From NCBI GenBank assembly GCA_023396615.1, contig JAEWVM010000086.1:1-25229 (forward strand): a stretch of 25,229 nucleotides of DNA. Direction: 5' to 3'. The position numbers and the translations under genes are program-made. The stretch comes from Spirochaetota bacterium. GTDB lineage: Bacteria; Spirochaetota; UBA4802; JAFGJZ01. The notes below the pieces were generated by a model. It was not told where the DNA came from. It saw only the letters and a list, made by a program, of their open reading frames with translations, and ran no database searches. Below are positions 9,067-17,301 of this stretch, piece after piece (positions within the stretch are counted from its first letter, which is position 1; each line of letters starts with the position of its first letter).

Positions 9067-9906
9067 TCAATAAATTATCTTCTGCTGTAAAAATGTTCCA
9101 TTATCCAAATCTTCAAATGCCTTTGATAGTTCTTCTCTCGTATTCATTACAATGGGACCGCCCCATGCAACAGGTTCATTCAAACGTTTTGAACTCATCC
9201 ATAAAACCTGACATGTCTTTTCAGCCGGTTTAATATTGACCTTATCTCCATGGGATAATTTGACGGCAGTCTTTTCAGCAATTAAGCTATCCCCGACATA
9301 CGCTTCTCCGCTCAAAGTAAAAACCATTACAGAACTTTCAGGTTCTGTATCAATAACAATTGAACCTTCTGCTTCGAGATGGATATCATAATAGTCAAGC
9401 GGCAGATACTTGCTCATAAAACCTTTATGTTCATTATACGAACCCGCGAGTAATCTAAGCATACCATTCTGTATTGGAATTTCCTGAATATCAGAATTTT
9501 TAACTCGATGATATTCCGGAGGCGACATTTTATTCCTTGCCGGCATGTTAAGCCAAAGCTGAACGCCGAGAAGTCTTTCTGAAGCCGGCAGATTTTCTTC
9601 ATGCAAAATCCCCGAACCTGCAGTCATCCACTGCACTTCACCGTCACCGATTGTATCTTCATTTCCAAGGCTGTCCTTATGAGACATTTTACCTTTGTAA
9701 ACATAACTGATAGTTTCAATTCCCCGATGGGGATGCAAAGGGAAACCGGCTATATAATCATTCGGATTAGTGCTGTCAAAAGAATCGAGAAGCAGAATAG
9801 GATCATATTCATCAACAGTTCTATTTCCGAGAACTCTCACCAGATTAACTCCAGCACCGTCAACGGTTCTAAAACCTGTAATAGTATTCGATATTTTACG
9901 TTCCAT
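9067..9906 (-). CDS. Pirin family protein
   Basis: A bicupin of the pirin/YhhW family, cytosolic, normally a mononuclear metal protein; some members have quercetin 2,3-dioxygenase activity and many have no known substrate. The N-terminal cupin carries the full metal set: H58 and H60 in HPHRGIET, and H102 and E104 in ILHEENLP. The second cupin covers about 150-240. Its 279 residues match the family length. The start is the ATG (MERKIS) with only a weak purine stretch before it. It stands alone on the minus strand, separated from the kinase gene by 145 bp in which nothing was recognised. Its biological role here is unknown. Confidence 0.93.
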   Translation of the reverse strand: MERKISNTITGFRTVDGAGVNLVRVLGNRTVDEYDPILLLDSFDSTNPNDYIAGFPLHPHRGIETISYVYKGKMSHKDSLGNEDTIGDGEVQWMTAGSGILHEENLPASERLLGVQLWLNMPARNKMSPPEYHRVKNSDIQEIPIQNGMLRLLAGSYNEHKGFMSKYLPLDYYDIHLEAEGSIVIDTEPESSVMVFTLSGEAYVGDSLIAEKTAVKLSHGDKVNIKPAEKTCQVLWMSSKRLNEPVAWGGPIVMNTREELSKAFEDLDNGTFLQQKIIY

Positions 9907-9979
9907 TATGCCGCCGTTATATCAGATTTGTTAGATCGGATAATATTATACTCTAATTCCGTATAATTTCATTCTTTTT

Positions 9980-11092
9980 TTATTTCCGAATCAGAACTTC
10001 TTCGTTAGAATAATATTTTTTAAAGTAAACAGCAAAGAGTCCTATCGCAAAATATGTTGAAAGTATTATTTCTATTAAATGTAACACTGCAGATCCATAG
10101 TTGGGGAAAAAGCCGGAAACAATCAAATCAACAATGAACTCAATTAGAAACAATGTTGCAAGTATGATGCAATATATACCGAAATATCGCCGAATGTCGC
10201 GCTTAACGATGTTAAAACCTTCAATAATTGAACATTTCAAAGAAGAAGAACTTTTAACTATTTGAAACGGAATAAGAAGCAGCCATGGTACTATCAATAA
10301 TCTCAGATATGTCTGATAAGGGTCCCACTTATCAATAGTCTCTCTGGAAATCAATACAGTGTTCAGCATAATCTGAGCCTGTTCGATTAGATTGATTGAA
10401 GAGGTCATCAGCATCAGAAATGTAAATAATGAATTCCATATAAACAATTTAAAGACATTTTGAGAAATTAAATTTATTAAAGAATCATTGGTATTAGGAT
10501 CAGATAGATTTGAAAATTTAAAATAATAATATATCTGAATAAGTGAAATTAAACAAATAACACTCAATATTCCCAAAGTGATAATCAATAGCATGCTCTG
10601 GCTTAATGCATAAGTTAACTTTAAACTCATTATGTCATACGGATTATTATAGAAAAAACCATTTATAAAAAGAGCGATTGATCCGAAACCGACAGGAATC
10701 CAAATAATCCATGCATATACTTTAAAAAAAAGCATGCCCTGAATTTTAAATTTTAGTTTCATCAATATAAAAGGCATACATAAAACAAATATACCGCTTA
10801 TAAATGTGAAAATGGGGGAATAATACCAGTCGCAAAATCCGCTTGTTAAAATATTTCCCGATTTTATGAACGAGCGCTCAGCTATTTCGTTAAGTAAGAT
10901 AGATGAATTTATTTTATTTTCTGAAACTTCAGCAAGCAAAACATCAACTATACTTTTTAACATTCGGCTGTTATAAACATCAAAAAGATAGCTGAAAACA
11001 GATAATAACATCGGAATAATAAAAAGAATCTTGTTCTTTTTAAATTCGCACCATATTATAGAATTAATACTCTTGATAGTATTCCAGATCAT
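9980..11092 (-). CDS. Polytopic membrane protein of unknown function
   Basis: Not recognised beyond being an integral membrane protein of 370 residues. Hydrophobic spans fall near residues 22-39, 93-111, 121-147, 160-190, 211-230, 261-278, 302-325 and 332-358, giving about eight helices. An acidic, polar stretch (40-80) after the first helix could be an outside loop. No catalytic motif is visible. The region EGFNIVKRDIRRYFGIY (291-307) before a late helix recalls the YciC or glycerophosphodiester-phosphodiesterase membrane-domain type of protein, as does the smaller neighbour at 12285-12980. That likeness is an inference. The ATG has GGCGGAG upstream at good spacing. The gene lies downstream of the lipoprotein gene, with about 180 bp between them. 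Confidence 0.8.
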   Translation of the reverse strand: MIWNTIKSINSIIWCEFKKNKILFIIPMLLSVFSYLFDVYNSRMLKSIVDVLLAEVSENKINSSILLNEIAERSFIKSGNILTSGFCDWYYSPIFTFISGIFVLCMPFILMKLKFKIQGMLFFKVYAWIIWIPVGFGSIALFINGFFYNNPYDIMSLKLTYALSQSMLLIITLGILSVICLISLIQIYYYFKFSNLSDPNTNDSLINLISQNVFKLFIWNSLFTFLMLMTSSINLIEQAQIMLNTVLISRETIDKWDPYQTYLRLLIVPWLLLIPFQIVKSSSSLKCSIIEGFNIVKRDIRRYFGIYCIILATLFLIEFIVDLIVSGFFPNYGSAVLHLIEIILSTYFAIGLFAVYFKKYYSNEEVLIRK

Positions 11093-11271
11093 CGATTACT
11101 CCGCCATAATGTTATTTTTAATTCCTATTTGCTGGAATTTCTTTTCTACCCATTAAAATCTGCCAAGTATATATTTCAATCATTCATTACATTTCTTATA
11201 TCAAATACATCTAATCTGATAGAAAAAATAACCTTATTATAAACAAATGAAACATACATCTTATGATGAAT

Positions 11272-12072
11272 CTAAGGAACTATTGTGACCTTAGCCTTGT
11301 TTTTCATCATGTCAGTTGCAGGGTATTGAGCCGTAGATGCTGTTGGATCGACAGTATTTATATATTTTGCATCCGTCTGAAGAACACCTGCCGGTCTGCT
11401 GACACTGTCTATGATGACTGTGGAATACGGAGTCCAGCCCGCAAATTCAAACTCAACTTCACCGCTTGCAGGAAAAGCATCAAGATCAATAATTGCTTTA
11501 TAAAGAACAGCTGGCTGATCAGTAAAATATATATTAGCATCATAGGAATGTTCAATCTCAAAATAAACCGTGAATTTTCTCAAACCATCAGGCAAACTTT
11601 TCGTAACGGTAAAACCGCCCCGCCCCCGTGAAACATTTGAACCAATCGGAACAGCTATCTGCTTTTTAACTTCATTTCCAGAATTAGATGCAGGAAGATT
11701 GGGAGTCGCGGAAGTTACTGCGTCAATGTCCGCTGAAGGCAGAGCGGCTTCCATTACAGTCTTTTTGTTTAAACGCCAATAAGCAAGAGATGAACTGATT
11801 TGACCGAATGGATTTATAGACCTTCCCGTAATCAGTATCGGAAGAATTGTATTATCTGTATTACTCTCAAGCCAGATACAGTATATCTGAGAACCCGCCC
11901 ACACAACACCTTCATTATAAGTTATTTTGATTACCGTATCTTCCAATGGATTCGGATCTTTCGGTTCCGGATCATCACTCGAAGTGCCAGCAGAACCGCC
12001 GCATGCCAAAAGCATTGATGCAAAGACTAACGCGGACATAAAAGTACCGTATTTGATTCTTTTGTTTTTCAT
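11272..12072 (-). CDS. DUF2271-like lipoprotein
   Basis: An exported lipoprotein: a basic N-terminus and hydrophobic core end in the lipobox LLAC (C24). A Gly/Ser/Asp/Pro-rich tether (25-45) then leads to a beta-rich domain. The order ITYNEG, then IYCIWLES, then ADIDAVTSATP (around 117-127), then DGLRKFTVYFEIEHSYDAN recalls DUF2271 proteins. In these, an AVTGAT-type motif precedes a DGxY and VE-rich strand, and they often occur beside flavin-linked periplasmic proteins. No such partner gene is seen here. AGGGGAT precedes the ATG. The function is unknown, and the family call rests on motif memory only. Confidence 0.75.
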   Translation of the reverse strand: MKNKRIKYGTFMSALVFASMLLACGGSAGTSSDDPEPKDPNPLEDTVIKITYNEGVVWAGSQIYCIWLESNTDNTILPILITGRSINPFGQISSSLAYWRLNKKTVMEAALPSADIDAVTSATPNLPASNSGNEVKKQIAVPIGSNVSRGRGGFTVTKSLPDGLRKFTVYFEIEHSYDANIYFTDQPAVLYKAIIDLDAFPASGEVEFEFAGWTPYSTVIIDSVSRPAGVLQTDAKYINTVDPTASTAQYPATDMMKNKAKVTIVP

Positions 12073-12284
12073 ATTTATAATCCCCTAGGAATTAAGGGAT
12101 ATATATCTTTTTGAATGTCAAGGATATTTAGTTTTATTAGTAATTCATATTAGCGGTTTAGCCAAAATTACAAATTAAATCCATATCGAAACATATATAA
12201 TCATAACTAAATTGCCGCATTACTGAAAACACTTTATTACCGGACAATGTTTTGAAAATACATCGCATATTAAAATCCAGTCGA

Positions 12285-12980
12285 TTACATGGTTTCAGAC
12301 GGATATAATCCCAGATCTTTACCTTTTACCGCATTCCAATATAATAAAAACATTGATATTGTAATTAGCGAATAGACTATATCCGTGATACAATCACGTA
12401 AAGATTCAAATATAATTTTTTCGATACCTTGAAAAGGAACGGGAATACACAAAACAGCTGTGAGTATTATTAAATATATTACTAAAAACAGAAGACCTAT
12501 TCCGAGTATTCTCCATCCATGTGTTTTTGTTAATTCATAACTGATTTTTCTCGGTTTCTCATCAGTCGATTCATTTACAACAACAATAGAATCAATGAAA
12601 GAATACTTAACAACAAAATAAACACCCGGTATGAAGAAAAATATGAAAGTCAATCCTACAATAATTCCAGCCAGAAAATTTGCAATAATAAGAGGTATCC
12701 ATTTTTGGATACCGACAAGCATTGCTTGTTTAAAATTTACAGTCTCATTCTGTTTACTCTTGTAAACCAAGTATATAATTGCTGCAGCAGATATAGGACG
12801 GAATAATGCCGTCAGATAAGAAATATTTCTCATATTTTCAAAAGTTGAATTACTTACAAAAACATGTTCCATCAAGTAATTAATTAAGATATTAACAGGA
12901 AACCAAACTGTAATTGTAATACAAACAATCAACACGATATTTTTAGCAAAAAATGAAAATGTTTCACGAATAATTCCCAT
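12285..12980 (-). CDS. YciC-like polytopic membrane protein
   Basis: A 231-residue integral membrane protein with hydrophobic spans near 13-35, 57-73, 93-125 (probably two helices), 157-178 and 194-215. The segment FIPGVYFVVKYSFID, followed after a short polar loop by a charged helix and HGWRILGIG, is the pattern seen in YciC/UPF0259 and related glycerophosphoryl-phosphodiesterase membrane-domain proteins, whose molecular role is mostly unknown. A GGAAG Shine-Dalgarno precedes the ATG. It looks like a smaller cousin of the 370-residue membrane protein on the same strand 1.2 kb away, with the lipoprotein gene between them. No enzymatic residues are evident. Confidence 0.8.
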   Translation of the reverse strand: MGIIRETFSFFAKNIVLIVCITITVWFPVNILINYLMEHVFVSNSTFENMRNISYLTALFRPISAAAIIYLVYKSKQNETVNFKQAMLVGIQKWIPLIIANFLAGIIVGLTFIFFFIPGVYFVVKYSFIDSIVVVNESTDEKPRKISYELTKTHGWRILGIGLLFLVIYLIILTAVLCIPVPFQGIEKIIFESLRDCITDIVYSLITISMFLLYWNAVKGKDLGLYPSETM

Positions 12981-13090
12981 AATACTTCCTTTTAACTACC
13001 TGATATAATTGAATATATTTTTTATTTTCATAATACAGAATCAATTACAATTTGCATTAATTATAACCAAAAAAGATGCAATAATCATAA

Positions 13091-13753
13091 TTAGAAACTA
13101 ACATATGACAGACCCAAATTGAATTCGTGACCGATTGCATCGGTACAGGATTTCTCTCTCATTTTCGAATAACTGCCGTAGTAACTTAAAAATACACCGA
13201 ACCCTGAATATTCACCAAAACGGAAATCATAACCTAATTTAATTCCAAAACCTGCACCGTACTTTGTTGAGCAATTAATACGATCACTGTCGTAGGATGC
13301 ACCGTTCAAATACAATGCTTCGGACACATAAACGTTTGTGTCCAGCAGATATGACAAAATTCCTATTCCGATTGATGAAGAATCATAAATAAAACGCAGC
13401 TGTCCTTCGTCATAAGATTTACCGTTTAATCTAGTATTATCAACCGGACATATTGAAAACCTTAAATCGGCAAACGGAATCATTGAACCTGTGAATGCAT
13501 ATCCGCAGGAGACAGAAAACAAATAAGATTTTCCTGAAATTATATATTTGCCCTGATCTGAGGAAACAGAACCTTTCATTAAACCATAACCGGCTGAGAT
13601 CCGCAGGTTGAATCCGTCAGGTTCAATTATTGGACTGATGTCTGCAGTATTTTCTTTTTTTACTGAATCATTTTCTCCGGCAAACAAGAAACCGGGAAAT
13701 AATAGTATCATAGCCAAAAAGATAATTTTCCCCCGCAAAGGAAATAAACCCAT
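13091..13753 (-). CDS. Small outer-membrane beta-barrel-like protein
   Basis: An exported protein of about 220 residues. The N-terminal hydrophobic stretch ending FLFAGEN is a signal peptide with a likely AxA-type cleavage near LFAG. The rest alternates polar and aromatic or aliphatic residues in strand-length units (for example FNLRISAGYG, YLFSVSCGYAF, GFGIKLGYDFRFGEYSGFGVFLSYYGSY) and ends in phenylalanine (SYVSF), as outer-membrane barrels do. I chose the start at 13753 because GGAG lies six bases upstream, inside the codons of an alternative ATG at 13765 that has no Shine-Dalgarno. No specific family is recognised. An OmpA-like or OmpW-like eight-stranded barrel fits the size. Confidence 0.8.
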   Translation of the reverse strand: MGLFPLRGKIIFLAMILLFPGFLFAGENDSVKKENTADISPIIEPDGFNLRISAGYGLMKGSVSSDQGKYIISGKSYLFSVSCGYAFTGSMIPFADLRFSICPVDNTRLNGKSYDEGQLRFIYDSSSIGIGILSYLLDTNVYVSEALYLNGASYDSDRINCSTKYGAGFGIKLGYDFRFGEYSGFGVFLSYYGSYSKMREKSCTDAIGHEFNLGLSYVSF

Positions 13754-14097
13754 TTGCCGCTCCATTACAAAAGAAAGATTAATTCAAGTGAGGATTACTA
13801 AATCATCTTAATAGGAATCGATTCACATTGACATGTTTAAATATAATTTCAGTAAAAATTATATATATTTCCGAACAGAATAGAAGTCAACATAAAATCA
13901 ATGTTTAACAATTAACAAAAGAAAGATTTCAGAAAACACAATCAGCATAACAGCAGATTCAACGAAATGAATACTATTTTCATATTTCTTAGGTATAATT
14001 AATAAATGGTTTTTTTCAAAAGCAATGATAATGAAGATTAAACAAAGGCATATCAGAACAGCTGATTTTCAGCATGTCTTCCATGCCCAAAGAATTC
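13754..14097. other. Long non-coding stretch
   Basis: About 340 AT-rich bases without a convincing gene on either strand. It must hold the promoter of the barrel gene on the minus strand, but no clear -35/-10 pair is visible. Only short 5-bp inverted repeats were found (GCTGA..TCAGC near 14061 and GCATG..CATGC near 14072). Confidence 0.5.
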
Positions 14098-14141
14098 ACT
14101 ATTCTGATAACGGAATCGGATGATTCCTTTATCAGAATAGT
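14098..14141 (-). terminator. Strong hairpin terminator after the beta-helix remnant
   Basis: Two 20-base arms (14098-14117 and 14122-14141) pair with one mismatch around the loop GGAT. It lies 20 bp past the stop of the beta-helix remnant. On the minus strand a short T-rich tail follows, so it probably terminated the intact ancestral gene. Confidence 0.75.
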
Positions 14142-14160
14142 TTATAATGCAGAAGCTAAA

Positions 14161-14625
14161 TTACTCAAATCGCAAAGTGCTGTGCTTATCATTACAGGTT
14201 TCTTTCTGATATTTCGCAAAATCAGCTGAAGTAGACAAGTAACGGTCGCCGTTCGGATCATTAGTCCATAACATAAAATCCTTATTTTCCGGTTGAATAT
14301 ATGTATTATAATCAACAACGATCTTTTCAAGATCATTATACAACTGCTGTCCGCCCCATGTATCAATTATAAGTGACCGCGCATTCTTAAAAGTATTACC
14401 GGTAAAAAACATATTTTTTATCTTTGCAGTACTTTTGAACATCAGAATATGACAACCCCACAGCCACGGATAATGATTCTCTTCATTGCCCGACCAGCCG
14501 TATCCTGAATCTTCAAGCAGATTATTTTCGAAATATATATTCTCCATGATGCAGTTTTCGCCCTGACCCCATACTTCATAAGAAGCTTCACAATTAAAAA
14601 TATGATTGTTGCGGATGATAATATT
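14161..14625 (-). pseudogene. 3' remnant of a right-handed beta-helix protein
   Basis: Only the last 154 codons or so of a right-handed parallel beta-helix protein (pectate-lyase or polysaccharide-lyase fold) are present. The frame reads NIIIRNNHIFNCEASYEVWG, then NIYFENNLLEDSGYGWSG, then IKNMFFTGNTFKNARSLIID. These are successive coil repeats with the N-N/x-F spacing typical of this fold, and a short tail ends in STLRFE. Immediately upstream in frame is TAA (14626-14628), and beyond it no beta-helix sequence continues in any frame I followed. The signal peptide and N-terminal half are therefore gone. An internal ATG at 14547 could start a 128-residue product but has no convincing ribosome site. 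I infer a truncated polysaccharide-related gene. Confidence 0.7.
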
Positions 14626-14825
14626 TTAGTTATACGATACATATAATTCATTTTGTTAAAGAAATTTTACTAAGTAAACATGAACTCCATAACAGTATAA
14701 GGCTTTTCAAAATTATAATATTGTTAATTTACCCGAGTATTACGAAACAGCGGAATTGAGGGATCAAAAAAGTTTATTATTGTCAGGTTTATACCAACGT
14801 TGTACAAGCATACTCATGGCCAATG

Positions 14826-15173
14826 TTAGAATAAGTCTTTTCCATTAAATGCCATAATTTTTTTAAATAAAATATCTTCAACATCTCTACGCCCGTCAAT
14901 AATAGTTATGATAACAACAGTTTTATCCTGAATTCTATACATAATCCGCCATGGAGATTCAATTACTTCACGGTACAGATTAATTTCAAACTGTTTAAAT
15001 TCAGGAATGATTCTGCCTTTATACGGCATAGAAGATAATGAATCAGCTTTTCTTTTTATGTTTTGATAAACTTTCTTTGCGCTATTTTGATTTTCGACGG
15101 CGATATATTCAATAATTTCTAATAACTCATTTTTCGCAGAATCGACCCATATTACTTCGAATTGAGGTTTCAT
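14826..15173 (-). CDS. RelE/ParE family toxin
   Basis: The toxin of a type II toxin-antitoxin pair; 115 residues, cytosolic. Members either cleave ribosome-bound mRNA (RelE) or poison gyrase (ParE), and the sequence alone does not say which. The fold is seen as an N-terminal beta strand (FEVIWVDSAKNEL), two helices (LLEIIEYI and SAKKVYQNIKRKADSL), and the C-terminal strands YREVIESPWRIMYRIQDKTVVIITIIDGRRDVEDIL, whose RIMYR and GRRD motifs are typical. The ATG overlaps the antitoxin stop (ATGA), so translation is coupled. A 34-bp decayed copy of codons 6-17 lies at 17254-17287. Confidence 0.9.
   Translation of the reverse strand: MKPQFEVIWVDSAKNELLEIIEYIAVENQNSAKKVYQNIKRKADSLSSMPYKGRIIPEFKQFEINLYREVIESPWRIMYRIQDKTVVIITIIDGRRDVEDILFKKIMAFNGKDLF
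15124..15157 (-). repeat. 34-bp repeat, copy A (inside the ParE toxin gene)
   Basis: This segment encodes toxin residues 6-17. It recurs at 17254-17287 with two differences, both synonymous third-codon changes (GCG/GCA and GAG/GAA). The core of 22 identical bases ends at 15157. Confidence 0.85.
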
Positions 15174-15448
15174 TTAATCCATTTATGCTTACTTTCAATT
15201 TCCGCAAAAATATCTTTTTGTTTGGCGATTTTTCCATTCTTAAATTCTTTTTCGCCAATAGCCAACAGTTTAAGCATCGTTAATGCCTTCTTCATGTTTT
15301 CAAAACTGTCCGGATCCAGAATTACGGCTTTTGCAATTCCGTTTTGAGTAACATACATAGGTCTTTTTGTGGAATTTACCGTAGAAAGAACCTCTGTTGT
15401 ATTGGCTTTAACATATGAAATCGGTTTGATGTCCTGAATACTGTTCAT
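15170..15448 (-). CDS. Phd/YefM family antitoxin
   Basis: The antitoxin partner of the downstream ParE/RelE toxin; 92 residues. The N-terminal half (ISYVKANTTEVLSTVNSTKRPMYVTQNGIAKAVILDPDSFENMKKAL) is the Phd/YefM DNA-binding fold. The charged, helical C-terminal tail (EKEFKNGKIAKQKDIFAEIESKHKWIK) should wrap and neutralise the toxin. The order is antitoxin then toxin with a 4-base overlap, the usual arrangement. GAGG precedes the ATG. Regulation is probably autogenous through the TGTACA operator-like site in its promoter. The Phd/YefM antitoxin is paired with a ParE-like rather than a YoeB-like toxin, a common mixed pairing. Confidence 0.93.
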   Translation of the reverse strand: MNSIQDIKPISYVKANTTEVLSTVNSTKRPMYVTQNGIAKAVILDPDSFENMKKALTMLKLLAIGEKEFKNGKIAKQKDIFAEIESKHKWIK

Positions 15449-15471
15449 AAAAACCTCAATGATACGACTAA

Positions 15472-15498
15472 ATTATGTACATTATTTGGTTATGTCAA
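15472..15498 (-). promoter_or_regulatory. Promoter and TGTACA operator of the YefM-ParE operon
   Basis: A perfect TTGACA (15493-15498 on the minus strand) precedes either CATAAT (15-bp spacing) or TAATTT (17-bp). The palindrome ATGTACAT, core TGTACA at 15476-15481, overlaps the -10 region. TGTACA is the known core of YefM-YoeB operators in Escherichia coli, so autorepression is likely. Confidence 0.6.
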
Positions 15499-15579
15499 GT
15501 TCTAAATCAGGTAAAGAATTATGAAAAGATGAAGCAGCCAAAACTTCAGACCAACCCAATCCTGTATTGCACCCAGGCT

Positions 15580-16263
15580 TCATTTTTCAGCAAAAGATAT
15601 ATATTTAACATAGACCCAGCCAACATCACCGGAATCTGAAACTATTTTATACCAATAGAATTCATCACTTCCAATTTTCTCTTTTGATTCTGACTGCATA
15701 ACAGAAATGATTTTTAATCTATTTGTGATTAAACCTTCAATTTTGCTTTTTGAACCCGGTTTATTTCTGATTCTTACAGATTCTCCATTTATTATTCCGA
15801 TTTTACATTTTGTAAAATCAGGACCTTCAATCCGTTTTTGATTTTCAATTATTACATTATATTTATCAATACTGCCGTTATCTTTGATTATAATATAATC
15901 TTCTTTAATCGATTTAATTCTATATTTCTGTATCGATCCATTAATAAAATATATTTCAACATCTACGGTATTTCTATCAATTTGCTTAAATGATTTAAAA
16001 TTCAAAGCGTGCAATCCTGCAAAATGAAATTTATCGCCAATCGGATCAATTATTGTAAAACTATTTACATAGGTATTAGATTTACCCCAGCCGAATTCTT
16101 TTACATCACAATCTTTACGGTTTCTCAGATTTCCGCAATAATCTGAATTATCCCAAATACCTGAAATCATTTTAAATATAGCAATATTAAAACCCGGAAT
16201 ATTTCTCGCATTTAACGGAATAGCGATTAGCAATAATATAATTATAATAAATCTTTTAATCAT
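15580..16263 (-). CDS. Exported protein with C-terminal SH3b domain
   Basis: A secreted or periplasmic protein of 227 residues. The signal peptide (1-19, FIIIILLLIAIPLNA) is followed by an unassigned region with strands such as FHFAGLHALNFKSFKQID and VDVEIYFINGSIQKYRIKSI (about 20-145). Then comes a bacterial SH3b domain (about 152-225, reading SVRIRNKPGSKSKIEGLI ... WYKIVSDSGDVGWVYVKYI). SH3b domains usually bind cell-wall peptides or act as adhesive modules. The ATG has AAAGGA upstream at eight bases. It is probably co-transcribed with the next gene upstream, 47 bp away, which has its SH3b domain at the other end. No catalytic domain is recognised. Confidence 0.85.
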   Translation of the reverse strand: MIKRFIIIILLLIAIPLNARNIPGFNIAIFKMISGIWDNSDYCGNLRNRKDCDVKEFGWGKSNTYVNSFTIIDPIGDKFHFAGLHALNFKSFKQIDRNTVDVEIYFINGSIQKYRIKSIKEDYIIIKDNGSIDKYNVIIENQKRIEGPDFTKCKIGIINGESVRIRNKPGSKSKIEGLITNRLKIISVMQSESKEKIGSDEFYWYKIVSDSGDVGWVYVKYISFAEK

Positions 16264-16310
16264 TTCATTATCCTTTTAGATAATTCATAAAAGAATTAGT
16301 CAGTTTATTT

Positions 16311-17177
16311 TTACTTATTATCAATCTTAATAAAAGTATTTGATTCACAATCATACTTATACACATATTTATTTTTATTTTTCGTTACCGGATCAACACT
16401 ATAACCAATAATATAATTATTTCTACAGGGAGAATCATAAATAAAATTTTCATTTCCATATATATCTTCCGTATGATATGAGGAATCTTTATCAGGAGGA
16501 TTCCGATCTATCTGTTTCTTATCAAACCGGTTATTATTCAAACCTAAAAATACATTTATAATTTCACTGCTTCCGCAACATCCGCCATCCCAACGAATTA
16601 AATCAGGAATATTATCGTCATTGATATTGCGGACAAGTAATTTGCTAAATCCCCATGTAAAAGCTGAATATATTTTTTCCCAATTATTCTTTTTCTTAAT
16701 CAATACTTCATAGCGGGTTAAATCAGAAGGCAGCGCACCTTTTTGAATAAAATCATACTTTACTGTATAATATCCATTATAAATATCGATTACTGAAAAT
16801 GTTTTATCTAAAAAGACATATTTATCATCAATAGCCATTTGCTTAACATTTTCCAAGAAAATATAATGAGATAATTCAATTTTATCATCCAATACATCAG
16901 TTAGATATGCATCAAAAACCCATCCCTTATTATTCAAATAATCCACATTTACCCAATTACCTTTGACTCCATCAATTATTAAAGATAACCGGCTTATCTC
17001 TTTAATTTCAACCTTAGCACCAAAAGGAATAATCTTAATAACTTTGCTGTCCAGATTCGCATCAAGACGCAAATTGAGACCGCTATTGGCGATAACATAC
17101 TTGCTATTCTGATTTTCAGAGTGCAAAATACTACTGCTGGCAAAAAGACAAAATATTAGTAAAATAATACGATTCAT
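16311..17177 (-). CDS. Exported protein with N-terminal SH3b domain
   Basis: A secreted or periplasmic protein of 288 residues. The signal peptide (1-20) is directly followed by an SH3b domain (about 26-95, NSGLNLRLDANLDSKVIKII ... GNWVNVDYLNNKGWVFDAYL). An unassigned beta-rich region holds an FG-GAP/VCBS-like segment (185-213, NINDDNIPDLIRWDGG). The paired cysteines C200/C201 and the late C251/C276 could form disulphides. GAGGT precedes the ATG. It is the first gene of a two-gene unit with the SH3b protein downstream. The genes are placed between a toxin-antitoxin operon and a ghost of the toxin gene. Function unknown. Confidence 0.85.
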   Translation of the reverse strand: MNRIILLIFCLFASSSILHSENQNSKYVIANSGLNLRLDANLDSKVIKIIPFGAKVEIKEISRLSLIIDGVKGNWVNVDYLNNKGWVFDAYLTDVLDDKIELSHYIFLENVKQMAIDDKYVFLDKTFSVIDIYNGYYTVKYDFIQKGALPSDLTRYEVLIKKKNNWEKIYSAFTWGFSKLLVRNINDDNIPDLIRWDGGCCGSSEIINVFLGLNNNRFDKKQIDRNPPDKDSSYHTEDIYGNENFIYDSPCRNNYIIGYSVDPVTKNKNKYVYKYDCESNTFIKIDNK

Positions 17178-17253
17178 TGGACCTCAAATAAACAGTTATT
17201 CATACTGACTCATATAATAATATAAGCAGCAATCCGCATAACATGTCAATTGG

Positions 17254-17287
17254 AATTCATTTTTTGCAGAATCGACCCATATTACTT
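17254..17287 (-). pseudogene. ParE toxin gene ghost (34-bp repeat, copy B)
   Basis: Matches codons 6-17 of the ParE toxin gene at 14826-15173. The frame reads VIWVDSAKNE, is preceded directly by an in-frame stop (TAA), and then drifts into unrelated residues (FQLTC). Both base differences from the intact gene are synonymous, as expected for a homologous gene that diverged under selection before it decayed. Confidence 0.65.
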
Positions 17288-17301
17288 AGTTGAAATATCG
17301 C

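Noticed and set aside
9945..9973. TATAAT on the minus strand upstream of the pirin gene as a promoter
   Set aside because: The 17-bp upstream hexamer is AATGAA, a poor -35; the -10 match alone is expected by chance in such AT-rich DNA.
14074..14230. Plus-strand open frame of about 50 codons starting MSSMPKEF and running through the 14098-14141 hairpin
   Set aside because: No ribosome site, it crosses a terminator hairpin and overlaps antisense beta-helix coding sequence; chance.
15124..17287. The 34-bp direct repeats as target-site duplication or att sites of an integrated element
   Set aside because: Both differences are synonymous in the toxin frame and no integrase lies between them, so a gene ghost explains them better.
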